Of a stretch of 64,000 nucleotides of DNA, positions 47,558 through 56,053 are shown piece by piece. Both the position numbers and the translations under genes were made by a program. The notes under the pieces were generated by a model. The model was not told the DNA's origin. It searched no databases and saw only the letters and a program-made list of their open reading frames with translations. Within the stretch, counting starts at the first letter, position 1. Each line of letters starts with the position of its first letter. Source of the DNA: Tuberibacillus sp. Marseille-P3662 (GTDB taxonomy: Bacteria; Bacillota; Bacilli; Bacillales; Sporolactobacillaceae); contig NZ_FXBS01000006.1 in assembly GCF_900178005.1 (NCBI RefSeq), positions 1 to 64,000 of the forward strand, given 5' to 3'.

Positions 47558-48955
47558 ATGGCCAAACAAATGCCGGAAATCGGTGATTACCAATATGGCT
47601 TTAGTGATAAAGACGTCTCGGTATATCGTACGGATCGTGGCTTAACAAAAGAAGTCGTTGAAGATATTTCGAAACGAAAAAATGAACCCCAATGGATGTT
47701 AGACTATCGTTTGAAAGCATTGGAATTTTTCTATAAAAAACCGATGCCGCAGTGGGGCGGCAATCTAAACGATCTGGATTTTGACGATATCACTTACTAT
47801 GTGAAGCCTTCGGAAAATACAGAGCGCTCATGGGATGAAGTTCCAGCTGAAATCAAACAAACCTTTGACAAACTTGGGATTCCTGAAGCAGAACAGAAAT
47901 ATCTTGCTGGTGTTTCCGCCCAATATGAATCGGAAGTTGTCTATCACAATATGCAACAAGACCTCGAAGACATGGGTATTATTTTCAAAGATACAGACTC
48001 AGCGCTTCAGGAGAACGAAGAGCTGTTTAGAAAATATTTTGGATCAGTGATTCCTTATTCCGATAATAAATTTTCAGCATTAAATTCGGCTGTTTGGTCT
48101 GGCGGCTCTTTCATTTATGTGCCGAAAGGGGTCAAATGTGAAACCCCTCTACAAGCTTATTTCCGGATCAATTCTGAAAATATGGGTCAATTTGAAAGAA
48201 CTCTCATTATTGCTGATGAAGATTCATCCGTACACTATGTTGAAGGCTGTACAGCTCCAGTCTATACAACGAATTCGTTACACAGTGCGGTTGTTGAAAT
48301 TTCTGTACAAAAAGATGCTTACTGCCGGTATACGACCATTCAAAACTGGGCTAACAACGTTTATAACCTTGTTACAAAGCGTGCAGAAGCTTACGAAAAT
48401 GCAACGATGGAATGGGTTGACGGCAACCTTGGTTCGAAGTTGACGATGAAATATCCTTCGGTACTCCTTAAAGGTGAAGGTGCACGCGGCAATACGTTGT
48501 CGATTGCTCTTGCTGGTAAAGGTCAACACCAAGATGCAGGTGCGAAAATGCATCATTTGGCGCCGAACACGTCATCAACAATCGTTTCTAAGTCGATATC
48601 CAAAGACGGTGGTAAAGTGTCTTACCGCGGCATGGTTCACTTTGGCCGTAAAGCCAGCAATGCCCGGTCGAATGTTGAATGTGACACATTGATTATGGAT
48701 AATGAATCCACTTCGGATACGATTCCTTATAACGAGATTTTGAATGAAAACATCTCTTTGGAACACGAAGCGAAAGTATCTAAGGTATCTGAAGAACAAC
48801 TCTTCTACCTTATGAGCCGTGGCGTATCAGAGGAAGAAGCAACGGAAATGATCGTCATGGGCTTTATTGAGCCATTTACAAAAGAACTGCCAATGGAATA
48901 TGCCGTTGAAATGAACCGTCTTATTAAATTCGAGATGGAAGGCAGTATCGGTTAA
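47558..48955 (+). CDS. sufB: Fe-S cluster assembly protein SufB
   Basis: 465 residues from ATG 47558 with AAGGAGGG before it. [35 protein letters not shown] and [18 protein letters not shown] are conserved SufB segments. Its final codons, [10 protein letters not shown] then TAA, are the integration target of the adjoining mobile region: copies of this end occur at 55312 and 56054. The gene itself remains complete. Confidence 0.98.
   Translation: MAKQMPEIGDYQYGFSDKDVSVYRTDRGLTKEVVEDISKRKNEPQWMLDYRLKALEFFYKKPMPQWGGNLNDLDFDDITYYVKPSENTERSWDEVPAEIKQTFDKLGIPEAEQKYLAGVSAQYESEVVYHNMQQDLEDMGIIFKDTDSALQENEELFRKYFGSVIPYSDNKFSALNSAVWSGGSFIYVPKGVKCETPLQAYFRINSENMGQFERTLIIADEDSSVHYVEGCTAPVYTTNSLHSAVVEISVQKDAYCRYTTIQNWANNVYNLVTKRAEAYENATMEWVDGNLGSKLTMKYPSVLLKGEGARGNTLSIALAGKGQHQDAGAKMHHLAPNTSSTIVSKSISKDGGKVSYRGMVHFGRKASNARSNVECDTLIMDNESTSDTIPYNEILNENISLEHEAKVSKVSEEQLFYLMSRGVSEEEATEMIVMGFIEPFTKELPMEYAVEMNRLIKFEMEGSIG
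48923..48955. repeat. Possible attachment site A (3' end of sufB)
   Basis: ATTAAATTCGAGATGGAAGG and the following 13 bases to the sufB stop recur in altered form at 55312 and 56054. This is the left boundary of the accessory region and lies next to the integrase remnant. Confidence 0.75.
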
Positions 48956-48994
48956 GTCCGTCATGGCAATGTTTTTGGTAATCTAAAAGGGTAA

Positions 48995-49013
48995 TTGCCC
49001 AACTTTTGCCCAA
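48995..49013. repeat. Possible integrase arm-type sites, family 1 (left)
   Basis: Two direct copies of TTGCCCAA, 11 bases apart (48995 and 49006), lie between site A and the integrase remnant. A third copy, TTGCCCAAG, is at 55201-55209, ~100 bases before site B. Confidence 0.5.
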
Positions 49014-49016
49014 GTT

Positions 49017-49735
49017 TTAATTATTAATGTACCGTTGATACATGTCCAAAGCGTCATTTTCAATCTTTTCAGTGACGTGTAGGTATGTGTCAGCGGTCAT
49101 TTTTATGCTTGAATGTCCAAGGCGTTCAGATACATATTTGATGTTAGCACCAGCTTCAAGAAGATAGACAGCATGAGTGTGTCTTAAAGCATGTGGTGAT
49201 AGCACTCGAACCCCAGCACGTTTGCAAACTGTCTTAAAGTAATCTCTGACGACATTAGTCCGAAGCCAACGACTATTATGTTGATGGAACACAATATTAT
49301 TTGATGGTTGTTCATAATTTTGATATCTAAGATATATTTCCTTTCTGTTTATCTGATGTTTTTTGAGTACGTTTACTGTTTGATCATCAATTTTAATAGT
49401 CCTTAAACTTGAATTTGACTTAGGTGATGATACGTATGCCGATGAATTGAGCGGATAAACAAGTGTTTTATCCACGGTCAATGTTTGTTGATCGATATCA
49501 ATATCATCCCATGTAAGGGCCAATGCTTCACCGATTCTAAGACCCGTCCTAGACAAGAGAAAAAATAAAACATAATTCTGTATCGAGTGTTGATACTTAG
49601 CGTTTTTTTGTGGCTTTTTAACAGCCCTCAAAAACCCCCAAAAACCCCCAAAAACTCACTCAATTCATCTCTAGAAAAATATTTAATTGAATGTTTACTG
49701 TTATCATCTTTTGGTATTTTAATTTTTTGAGATGG
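49017..49735 (-). pseudogene. Tyrosine integrase, C-terminal half, disrupted
   Basis: The catalytic domain of a phage/ICE-type tyrosine recombinase: TGLRIGEALAL (Arg), SPHALRHTHAVYLLE (His-x-x-Arg), LGHSSIKMTADTYLHV (His and nucleophile Tyr) are all intact. The frame is broken at 49629-49655, where a CCCCCAAAAA repeat has added 20 bases; removing them joins SRDELSEF to LRAVKKPQKN. Further N-terminal residues continue as IKIPKDDNSKHSIKYF to ~49735, where the gene is cut by an inversion. The N-terminal half lies on the plus strand at 49920-50211. Confidence 0.88.
49629..49656. repeat. T5G5/A5C5 decamer expansion in the integrase gene
   Basis: On the minus strand three TTTTT runs alternate with two GGGGG runs and a final GAGGG. 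The integrase frame is restored if two decamers (20 bases) are removed, so slippage at this site has probably inactivated the gene. Confidence 0.8.
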
Positions 49736-49916
49736 GTATATACTTTGTTATACCAAACCCAGCCGAATTTACTGTTGTCCTATATTTCTCTTCCCCCACG
49801 ACTCCGTCAGAAGAAAAGAACTCATACATAGTCAATTGACCTGAATTTAAATTTGCTTCATTAGTGTCTTGTTTACTATTTACCGTATTATTTTCTATAC
49901 AGATTTCCCCATTCAT
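49736..49916 (-). pseudogene. Phage tail protein fragment (inverted piece)
   Basis: A 60-residue stretch: NSKQDTNEANLNSGQLTM then FFSSDGVVGEEKYRTTVNSAG, like the end of phage tail endopeptidase proteins. If the 49736-50211 segment is turned back, its end ITKYIP joins ESNRGEEYNFYVGN at 50212 in frame, giving one continuous tail/S74 protein on the plus strand. Family assignment is by appearance. Confidence 0.6.
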
Positions 49917-49919
49917 GGG

Positions 49920-50211
49920 TTCACTGAAAATGGCGATGAATTAATTAATAAATTTATGTATGATTGGCTAGAAACCTATAAAAAACCTTTTCTTAAACCT
50001 ATCACATACAGTGTTCAAGAACGTGTTGTGAGACTTAATATCAACACTCGATGGGGAAATTATCGGCTCAAAGATATTTCAAGGAAAGAGTACCAACAAT
50101 GGATCAATGAACTACGTGAACATTATAGTGAAGGAACAACAAAACGAATTCATAGCATTATGAGTAGCGCTCTTGATGATGCAGTCCACGAATTCAGTGT
50201 GCTTAGAGAAT
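49920..50211 (+). pseudogene. Tyrosine integrase, N-terminal half (inverted piece)
   Basis: Encodes FMYDWLETYKKPFLKPITYS, then RLKDISRKEYQQWINELREH and KRIHSIMSSALDDAVHEF, the SAM-like core-binding domain of phage integrases. It ends in LREN at 50211; the missing continuation (PSQKIKIPKDD) is on the minus strand from 49735. The very N-terminal arm-binding domain is not found, so some sequence was also lost near 49920. Confidence 0.85.
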
Positions 50212-50929
50212 CAGAATCGAATAGAGGTGAAGAATACAACTTTTATGTTGGTAACCATCCATTGGATAATATCCCGTATATTATGTCGAGTACTGGTTTT
50301 AACATAGACGTTGGGGGTAGATTCGATATAACATACGGCAGTGTTTGGACGGATGGTTCTTACCACGGAACTAGTGACACAACCTTTTTCACGGGAGAAA
50401 ATCTAGTTAATTTACGTACCGACAAATCGGGTCACGGCAGCGGTATTTATGTAGATGTTGATGGGTCGGGTCCGCAAATATATTCAAAAGATATTTATGA
50501 ACGAACTTATTCTTCGTCAGCTAATATGCATATCACTAGCTACGGAACAATCGGACGAGCAACGTCAGCTACCAAGTACAAATTAGACATTGAAGAAATC
50601 GAAACACCTGACTTTGCCGAAAGGATCCTTCAGCTGAAACCGAAGTCATGGTACGACAAAACAGCGACAGAACAGTACCTGACTACTTGGATAGAAAAGA
50701 AAAAGGTGAGGATGTGGATATTGATAAAATTGATATCCCTCCGCTCAAAAAACACTATGGGCTGGTTGCAGAAGACTTGATCGATGTTGGGCTTAGTGAT
50801 TATGTGTCTCATGATTATCAAGGGGAAGTTGAAGGCATTGAATACGACCGACTTTGGACATTACTTATCCCAAGCGTTCAGGACCTAAAAAACAAAGTTG
50901 AAACACTTGACGCAAATCAAGCAAGCTAA
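50212..50929 (+). pseudogene. Phage tail protein with peptidase S74 (intramolecular chaperone) domain, frameshifted
   Basis: Residues such as NIDVGGRFDITYGSVWTDGS and ILQLKPKSWYDK, then HYGLVAEDLIDVGLSDYVSHD and GIEYDRLWTLLIPSVQDLKN belong to the C-terminal chaperone domain of tail spikes. A single-base frameshift near 50680 separates TATEQY from YLDRKEKGEDVD. The 5' part of the gene is in the inverted segment. Non-functional as written. Confidence 0.8.
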
Positions 50930-50944
50930 AATGGAGGTTTTAAA

Positions 50945-51148
50945 ATGAATCAACAACCAAACCAACAGTATATGATTAATTCACTCAGCGGTGATATAAC
51001 GAGATTGACACATGAAAAGGCATATTGTGAAGCGATCATAGCCGAACAACAGCAAGAATTTCAAAGTATGAAGCAAATTATCGCAAAATATGAAGAACCT
51101 AAAAATGCAGAAGCGGTTCCGGAAGCGGAAAACAGTCCTAAAGAATAG
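50945..51148 (+). CDS. Small phage-type coiled-coil protein
   Basis: 67 residues, ATGGAGGTTTTAAA before the start. Glutamine- and glutamate-rich with a helical, probably coiled-coil centre (ITRLTHEKAYCEAIIAEQQQEF). Proteins of this size follow tail spike genes in Bacillus prophages; exact role unknown. Confidence 0.6.
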   Translation: MNQQPNQQYMINSLSGDITRLTHEKAYCEAIIAEQQQEFQSMKQIIAKYEEPKNAEAVPEAENSPKE

Positions 51149-51283
51149 GTCTATTTTAATGGGTTAAAAGTATTGCTTTTCTTTAAGATGTCTTAATGAC
51201 GGACACAAACTTACTTAATATTAAGCCGGTATGCTTAGGGTAAAGATAGGGATAATAAAAGTAGTGAAAGGTGGTCGGAAGAC

Positions 51284-51391
51284 ATGCTTATTGCAGGTAT
51301 CATTCTTTGCCCCATTGTACTTATTTTATTATCAGCAGGACTTGGCTGTAAGTTCATTCAAGAAGAACAAAGACAACATACCGTTTTGTAG
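51284..51391 (+). CDS. Small membrane peptide (35 aa), hypothetical
   Basis: MLIAGIILCPIVLILLSAGL followed by a polar tail ending QRQHTVL: one membrane helix. AAAGGTGG lies ~10 bases upstream. It could be a phage accessory or toxin-like peptide; no antisense RNA signal was seen. Confidence 0.4.
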   Translation: MLIAGIILCPIVLILLSAGLGCKFIQEEQRQHTVL

Positions 51392-51562
51392 AGGCGCCAA
51401 TTAGGGGTCTTTTTTTATTGCCGAAAAGGGAGGCTATGGATGTCTAAGAATGTAAGGTCAAGCGGACGACCAGACCTACGATTACCTATATGAAGGGTTT
51501 GAGAGTGCATAAAGGAATTATATGGGGAGAATATTACACTTAATTAGTTTTATTCAAAGGAA

Positions 51563-52558
51563 GTGATCAAAATCTTCTCACTAGTATTCGCACTAGCTAC
51601 AATAAGTGATCAAATGGCATCACAACAAGTATTCAACTGGCACGCCCATGAAGTCAACATAAAACGTTCTACAGGAAAACGCGAGCCAATTATTGATTAT
51701 ACGACTATTCAACCCATCTATTTTACGATATTGGACCTATATGGGCCTACTGTTTTGCAATGTATGGTGATTGATGAGACAACCGGATATATATACGCTA
51801 CACAAGTGGACAACCATCTGGGTAGTGGTGACATTGAGTCCTTTCGTATTGTACGCCTTAATCAAAACGGAGAAATAATTGATTGGATGGCATGTAAATA
51901 TGGAGGACATGGGACAACTTTTGGAATTGAGAATGTTAATGGGAAAGTGTATATATGGTCCAATTACTCGGATGTAAATGGTAACAGTAAATTGGTACGT
52001 TTCCCGTATCAACCAGGGACAACAGTCGATGGAAGTGAAATGGCGGAATATAATAAGTTTAATGATCTATATACAACGCCAGCGATTGACCAAAAAAATG
52101 ATACAATTGCTTTAAGAGTTACTAACAAACACGATACTCAGTCGGTCGAATTACGAAGACTACAGGATGTTAAAAATGGTGTGGACGAAGTGTTGGCAAA
52201 ACTAGATATTCCCGAAGAGTATACTCAAACGATGCAAGGAATGACCATTGATGGTTACGATCTTTACTGGTACACGGGAGATTCAAACAAGGATGGTATC
52301 GCAGATCCTTGGCGTATTATCCGTTTTGATATGAGGACGGGCAAAATCAAAGGGATTGTGGAATGCGATTTTGGCCGTGAGCCTGACGGAAGCTGGCTAG
52401 ACGGATTTAGGGAACCGGAATCGGTTTATCTTTATACGAACCCAAAAAACGGACAAAAAACACTCTTTGGAGGAGTTGTTGTTGGGGCAAAACTCAATAG
52501 GACAGCGAAAATTTATGTCTATCAGCAGCCTGAAAATACTTTTAAAAAAGCCCATTAA
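51563..52558 (+). CDS. Phage receptor-binding / TagC-like beta-propeller protein
   Basis: 331 residues. The body QPIYFTILDLYGPTVLQCM, then MVIDETTGYIYATQVDNH and GIENVNGKVYIWSNY, resembles the five-bladed propeller of phage P68 receptor-binding proteins and B. subtilis TagC (DinC), proposed to contact wall teichoic acid. The start is doubtful: the GTG at 51563 is only a few bases from AAAGGA, and the gene may be truncated at the 5' end. Terminator at 52543. Confidence 0.7.
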   Translation: MIKIFSLVFALATISDQMASQQVFNWHAHEVNIKRSTGKREPIIDYTTIQPIYFTILDLYGPTVLQCMVIDETTGYIYATQVDNHLGSGDIESFRIVRLNQNGEIIDWMACKYGGHGTTFGIENVNGKVYIWSNYSDVNGNSKLVRFPYQPGTTVDGSEMAEYNKFNDLYTTPAIDQKNDTIALRVTNKHDTQSVELRRLQDVKNGVDEVLAKLDIPEEYTQTMQGMTIDGYDLYWYTGDSNKDGIADPWRIIRFDMRTGKIKGIVECDFGREPDGSWLDGFREPESVYLYTNPKNGQKTLFGGVVVGAKLNRTAKIYVYQQPENTFKKAH

Positions 52559-52571
52559 GGGCTTTTTTTAA
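52543..52571 (+). terminator. Intrinsic terminator
   Basis: AAAAAAGCCC and GGGCTTTTTTT form a stem with a six-base loop right at the end of the preceding gene. Confidence 0.88.
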
Positions 52572-52734
52572 TGCTTTGACAAGGGGGACAAGCATGGATG
52601 AAGAAAAATGGAACAACGTATGAAGTTAACAGTTCAATCGGCAGGATCATAATTGCTTCTTCCTTATATTATAAAAAATTCGATAAAGGATTTGTGCTTA
52701 ATTAGGCGAAATGATTTATTGAGGTGATTATACT

Positions 52735-52926
52735 ATGAATCATCGTTTACATGAGTATTTAGACGGTAGACCTGTATCGTGACTCGCTAAAAAGTCCGGC
52801 GTTCACCGAAACAGTGTGACGTCATATTTGAAAGGGTCTTCTCCAACTATACATAATGCATATAAAATCGCTGACGTCTTTGGTGTGAGTGTTTATGATA
52901 TATGGCCGAACAATAATCATGATTAA
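52735..52926 (+). pseudogene. XRE-family regulator with in-frame UGA
   Basis: From ATG 52735 (GAGGTG upstream): MNHRLHEYLDGRPVS, UGA at 52780-52782, then LAKKSGVHRNSVTSYLKG and IHNAYKIADVFGVSVYDIWP to a normal stop. This is a complete 63-residue Cro/CI-type helix-turn-helix protein apart from the UGA, which most likely replaced a UGG Trp or similar codon. Phage or element regulator, inactive as written unless the UGA is read through. Confidence 0.75.
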
Positions 52927-53030
52927 TTGTTTGCGAAATTTCATACAATTATTGTTTAAAAATGAACAACTATTGTGAGTAAAGTGACGTCATTGCATCA
53001 TACATTGTATCAAAACCATAAGGAGTTGAT

Positions 53031-53318
53031 ATGATGTACCGGCCAACTGTAAAGTATCATGACGTCTACAAGCGATATGTTGACCAGGTGTCTCAAGTGA
53101 CATCCCTAGATCGAAACCAGATCATCCGATTAGCATTGTTCACGACAACAGAAGAATCAACGTCTCTGGATCTGGAGGAATCAAGTTTAGCTTTTGATGA
53201 CGATCCTCATTTGAAAACTAATGAACGAACATACGAATTGAAGTGGCGGTTGACGTCATCTGAGAAGGAAATCATGATATTGGTAGCTATATTCGGTTTT
53301 GCGGCTATCGTTTTTTGA
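53031..53318 (+). CDS. Phage/ICE-type small protein with possible ribbon-helix-helix and membrane tail
   Basis: 95 residues (94 from the second ATG at 53034, which is better spaced from AGGAG). YRPTVKYHDVYKRYVDQV then TSLDRNQIIRLALF has the strand-helix-helix look of element-borne ribbon-helix-helix proteins; the C terminus IMILVAIFGFAAIVF is hydrophobic. A decayed copy of its 3' end lies at 54265-54345. Confidence 0.6.
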   Translation: MMYRPTVKYHDVYKRYVDQVSQVTSLDRNQIIRLALFTTTEESTSLDLEESSLAFDDDPHLKTNERTYELKWRLTSSEKEIMILVAIFGFAAIVF

Positions 53319-53560
53319 CTGGAACATTACTGGTTTTTGTTCATATCTATATATCTTCCATTTACTATCTAATTATAAAACTAATGTTTGACTTGCTTAT
53401 TTCACAGTTATACATGTCAATTTTTCACCTATATTATGCTAAGGCATTAATCTATAATAGTGGTTGATAATATTGAAACTGCAGAAAGACTCTAGGTTTT
53501 TTCTACAGTTCCTTTTGAGTATAAAGAAGTAAATGAAGAAGTGACCGAAAGGAAAATAAT

Positions 53561-53815
53561 ATGAAAAAATATTTTTGGTTAATCCCATTTTTGATGCCTT
53601 GGTTGGTATTATTTAACTTTCGAAAAATAGCTTATTGGCTTTCAGTCCCCGCCTTATTACTATTCTTACTTTTAGCTACAAAGAGTCCTAAAGGATGGAG
53701 AAGAATTACCGCTTTAGTAAGCGTAATTGTTGTTATGGCTGTATTGATTATATCACTCGCCATCTTTTATTGGCTTTTAAGTTTAGGTGATCTTCATCCG
53801 GAGGATTCTTTATGA
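53561..53815 (+). CDS. Small membrane protein, HPED type, copy 1
   Basis: 84 residues with three hydrophobic helices (about 2-17, 24-41 and 51-72) and a C terminus GDLHPEDSL. GAAAGGAAAATAAT precedes the ATG. It overlaps the next, related gene by four bases (ATGA). Family not recognised; both copies start MKKYxW and end in GD-x-HPED. Confidence 0.65.
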   Translation: MKKYFWLIPFLMPWLVLFNFRKIAYWLSVPALLLFLLLATKSPKGWRRITALVSVIVVMAVLIISLAIFYWLLSLGDLHPEDSL

Positions 53816-54072
53816 AGAAGTATTCTTGGGTAGTCCCGTTTTTGTTAGCTTCTAGTGCGTTGGTATTTCTTTTTATGGATATAAATTTTTGGTTTACCAT
53901 CTGTCCCTTGTTGTTATTATTAGGATGGATTTTAAACTTTTTATTTCCTAAAGGGGAGGGGAGAAATTTTAATTTCGGGTGTTTAATAGGTGTTACATTG
54001 TTAATAATTGTATTGATTTTCCTCTGGTTTGGGTTTTGGTTTTTAGGCGGTGATTTTCATCCAGAGGATTAA
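53812..54072 (+). CDS. Small membrane protein, HPED type, copy 2
   Basis: 86 residues, three hydrophobic helices, starting MKKYSWVVPFLLA and ending GGDFHPED. Paralogue of the preceding gene, translationally coupled to it; CCGGAGGA before the ATG codes for the HPED end of copy 1, so that conserved motif also supplies the ribosome binding site. Confidence 0.65.
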   Translation: MKKYSWVVPFLLASSALVFLFMDINFWFTICPLLLLLGWILNFLFPKGEGRNFNFGCLIGVTLLIIVLIFLWFGFWFLGGDFHPED

Positions 54073-54264
54073 TATTAACGTTCCCCCATTGTCAAGAATC
54101 AGTTAAAACCTAATTAATACAATAAATAACTCGAACAAATTTTACGTTTAACGTTTGGGACATGTGAAATAAAGAACTATTTTTTTGGAACATCCGCATT
54201 TTTCAACGGGAAATGCGGCTTTACGTTATTGAGAGTAAACGTCTTTATATATTTAACAATGTGA

Positions 54265-54345
54265 ACTGAATGGCGATTGACGTCATCTGAACAAGATATC
54301 ATGATACTGTCGACTATCAGTAGGTTATCGCCCGATATTTTTTGA
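54265..54345 (+). pseudogene. Decayed second copy of the 53031 gene 3' end
   Basis: The frame TEWRLTSSEQDIMILSTI matches LKWRLTSSEKEIMILVAI of the gene at 53031 with about 70% identity, including the surrounding DNA (GATTGACGTCATCTGA). A stop just upstream and no start make it a fragment. Confidence 0.7.
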
Positions 54346-54426
54346 AAGATCAATGTGATCTGTTTGACGGATAAAATTATTTCATATACTGTAAAATTCG
54401 TAATAAATATTAGGGGGGTACATAGA

Positions 54427-55104
54427 ATGAAGAAAGTTTTCAAGTTTGGTTGTTTTGGTTTTATTGGATTAGTTCTTCTAATTATTATTATTGCCGTAGC
54501 AACAAGTGGAGGTAGTTCTTCTGATACAGCTAGTACAGAGCCTTCAAAAGATAGCGAATCCCAGGACATAGATAAAAAGGTAGACAATAGCGATAAGAAA
54601 ACAACTGGCGTTGGTGATAGTGACAATAACACGTCAAACGATGACATGACAAAATCACAAAAGAATGCTATCCAACAAGCTAAAAGTTATTTAGAATTCT
54701 CGGGTTTTTCCAAAAAAGGACTTGTTGAGCAATTATCTTCTGATGCAGGTAGCGGTTACTCCAAAAAAGATGCTAAATATGCCGATAACCATATCGATGT
54801 TGATTGGAAAGAACAAGCCGTGAAAAAAGCTGAAAATTATTTAAGCACAACGCCATTTTCCAAAAAAGGCTTGAAGCAGCAACTAACATCTAATGCAGGC
54901 AGTCAATTTACAGACAAACAGGCTCAATATGCTATCAAACACATTGATGTCGATTGGAAAGAGCAAGCTGTGAAAAGCGCCAAAAACTATATGGATACCA
55001 TGTCATTTTCCAGAGACCAACTCATTCAACAATTATCATCCGATAGTGGGGCTGGCTTTACCAAAGAACAAGCTGAGTATGCTGTTGATAAAGTTGGATT
55101 ATAA
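54427..55104 (+). CDS. Ltp-family surface protein (superinfection exclusion type)
   Basis: 225 residues from ATG 54427 with GGGGGG upstream. An N-terminal membrane helix (~8-28) and a Ser/Asp-rich linker (~30-78) lead to three ~48-residue repeats, each with A-x-x-YL/YM-x-x-x-x-FS-x-x-x-L-x-x-QL-x-S-x-x-G. This is the host cell surface-exposed lipoprotein (Ltp) repeat; Ltp of Streptococcus phage TP-J34 blocks DNA injection of incoming phage. The Cys at position 9 is not in a classical lipobox, so it is probably a membrane-anchored protein. Terminator at 55111. Confidence 0.8.
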   Translation: MKKVFKFGCFGFIGLVLLIIIIAVATSGGSSSDTASTEPSKDSESQDIDKKVDNSDKKTTGVGDSDNNTSNDDMTKSQKNAIQQAKSYLEFSGFSKKGLVEQLSSDAGSGYSKKDAKYADNHIDVDWKEQAVKKAENYLSTTPFSKKGLKQQLTSNAGSQFTDKQAQYAIKHIDVDWKEQAVKSAKNYMDTMSFSRDQLIQQLSSDSGAGFTKEQAEYAVDKVGL

Positions 55105-55110
55105 ACCAAT

Positions 55111-55140
55111 AACCCGGTCATTTGTCCGGGTTTATTTTTG
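55111..55140 (+). terminator. Terminator of the Ltp-type gene
   Basis: AACCCGG and CCGGGTT stem followed by TATTTTTG. Confidence 0.85.
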
Positions 55141-55200
55141 TTTAATATAATCGGAACACGGAACCTCATTGGGGTACCGTCCTTTTTCATTGACCATTAT

Positions 55201-55209
55201 TTGCCCAAG
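55201..55209. repeat. Possible integrase arm-type site, family 1 (right)
   Basis: TTGCCCAAG, the same sequence as the pair at 48995-49013, ~100 bases inside site B. The symmetric placement suggests integrase arm binding sites of one element spanning A to B. Confidence 0.45.
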
Positions 55210-55311
55210 ACCGTTTGAAAAGGTTCAGAATGATACATGTTTATTAAATTAAAAATCCTATCATATCAGTGTTTTTCATGATAGTTTAGAATCGTAGGAA
55301 ACCCGAAATTA

Positions 55312-55342
55312 ATTAAATCGAGATGGAAGGTTAATCGATTAA
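55312..55342. repeat. Possible attachment site B (degenerate sufB end)
   Basis: ATTAAATCGAGATGGAAGG matches the sufB end with one base missing, followed by TTAATCGATTAA where sufB has CAGTATCGGTTAA. It divides the accessory region into a large (A-B) and a small (B-C) part. Confidence 0.65.
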
Positions 55343-55354
55343 TGACCGACCTGT

Positions 55355-55396
55355 AACCCTTGATATAACAACGATTATATCAAGGGTTGCTTTTAT
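55355..55396 (+). terminator. Strong hairpin terminator
   Basis: AACCCTTGATATAA and TTATATCAAGGGTT form a perfect 14-bp stem followed by GCTTTTATT, just after site B. It could serve transcription from either side. Confidence 0.85.
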
Positions 55397-55492
55397 TATT
55401 TTCGTTTCTTGACGAATTCGTGCCGACTCATGATTTTGAGAGCACTTTTAAGGTCAGTATATTTATACTGTTGATCAGGTTTAAGAAACAAT
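55396..55492 (-). pseudogene. Short C-terminal fragment of an unknown element protein
   Basis: On the minus strand a stretch encodes GLLFLKPDQQYKYTDL, then KSALKIMSRHEFVKKRK and stop, preceded immediately by a stop codon. It looks like a true protein end (basic, helical) belonging to the B-C element, perhaps its integrase, but the family is not recognised. Confidence 0.3.
55420..55428. repeat. Possible arm-type site, family 2 (left)
   Basis: GTGCCGACT, one base different from the pair at 55981 and 55992, ~78 bases after site B. Confidence 0.35.
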
Positions 55493-55980
55493 AAACCTTA
55501 AGCAAGTCTTTAGGAGTGATATGGGGATTTTTGTAAAAGGTATTCCTTAGCCTTCCCTTTTTGATATCTTATTTTATAGATATGACTATAAGTGGCACCA
55601 GGATGTATTATGAGTTTATATAAGTAAAGGCCATACACTAATACTATTAAGAGCCGATTCTCGAAACTGAGTGATCAAGATAAGGGTAGGATAGTGGAAA
55701 ACTTGATTTCTAGATAATGTGTAAAATGTTTCTTTTAGAACTGACAATAATAGATGTGTAATATATTGAAAGAAGCTACCAATAAAGGTTGCTTTTTAAG
55801 AGCCCTTTAGAAGTTGGTGTCTATTAGGGGATTAGAGATAATTTTTTATTATTTATTTTGGGGAAACCATGGGTGGCTGGTTATCCATTCTCCCTTTACC
55901 CAATTCCCATAAAAAACGGCTTATCGCCCCGTTGTGTTGCTTCTGTAAGATCACCAACGCGGTAAAATCGAACTGTAAGT

Positions 55981-56000
55981 GTGCCGATTTTGTGCCGATT
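55981..56000. repeat. Possible arm-type sites, family 2 (right)
   Basis: Two direct copies of GTGCCGATT, 11 bases apart, ~54 bases before site C. The 11-base spacing is the same as for the TTGCCCAA pair beside site A. The region 55493-55980 holds no other recognisable feature. Confidence 0.4.
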
Positions 56001-56053
56001 AAATATGAAACTTGGTAAACCAACATTTTTAGAAGGTTTGAAAATGTTAATTA

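Noticed and set aside
50945-51148. Start of an intact prophage lysis module
   Set aside because: No holin or amidase gene follows; the region holds only remnants of tail genes.
54177-54647. 156-codon minus-strand frame
   Set aside because: It is antisense to the Ltp-type gene and the decayed duplicate; composition is a mirror of the Ser/Asp-rich linker, with no ribosome site.
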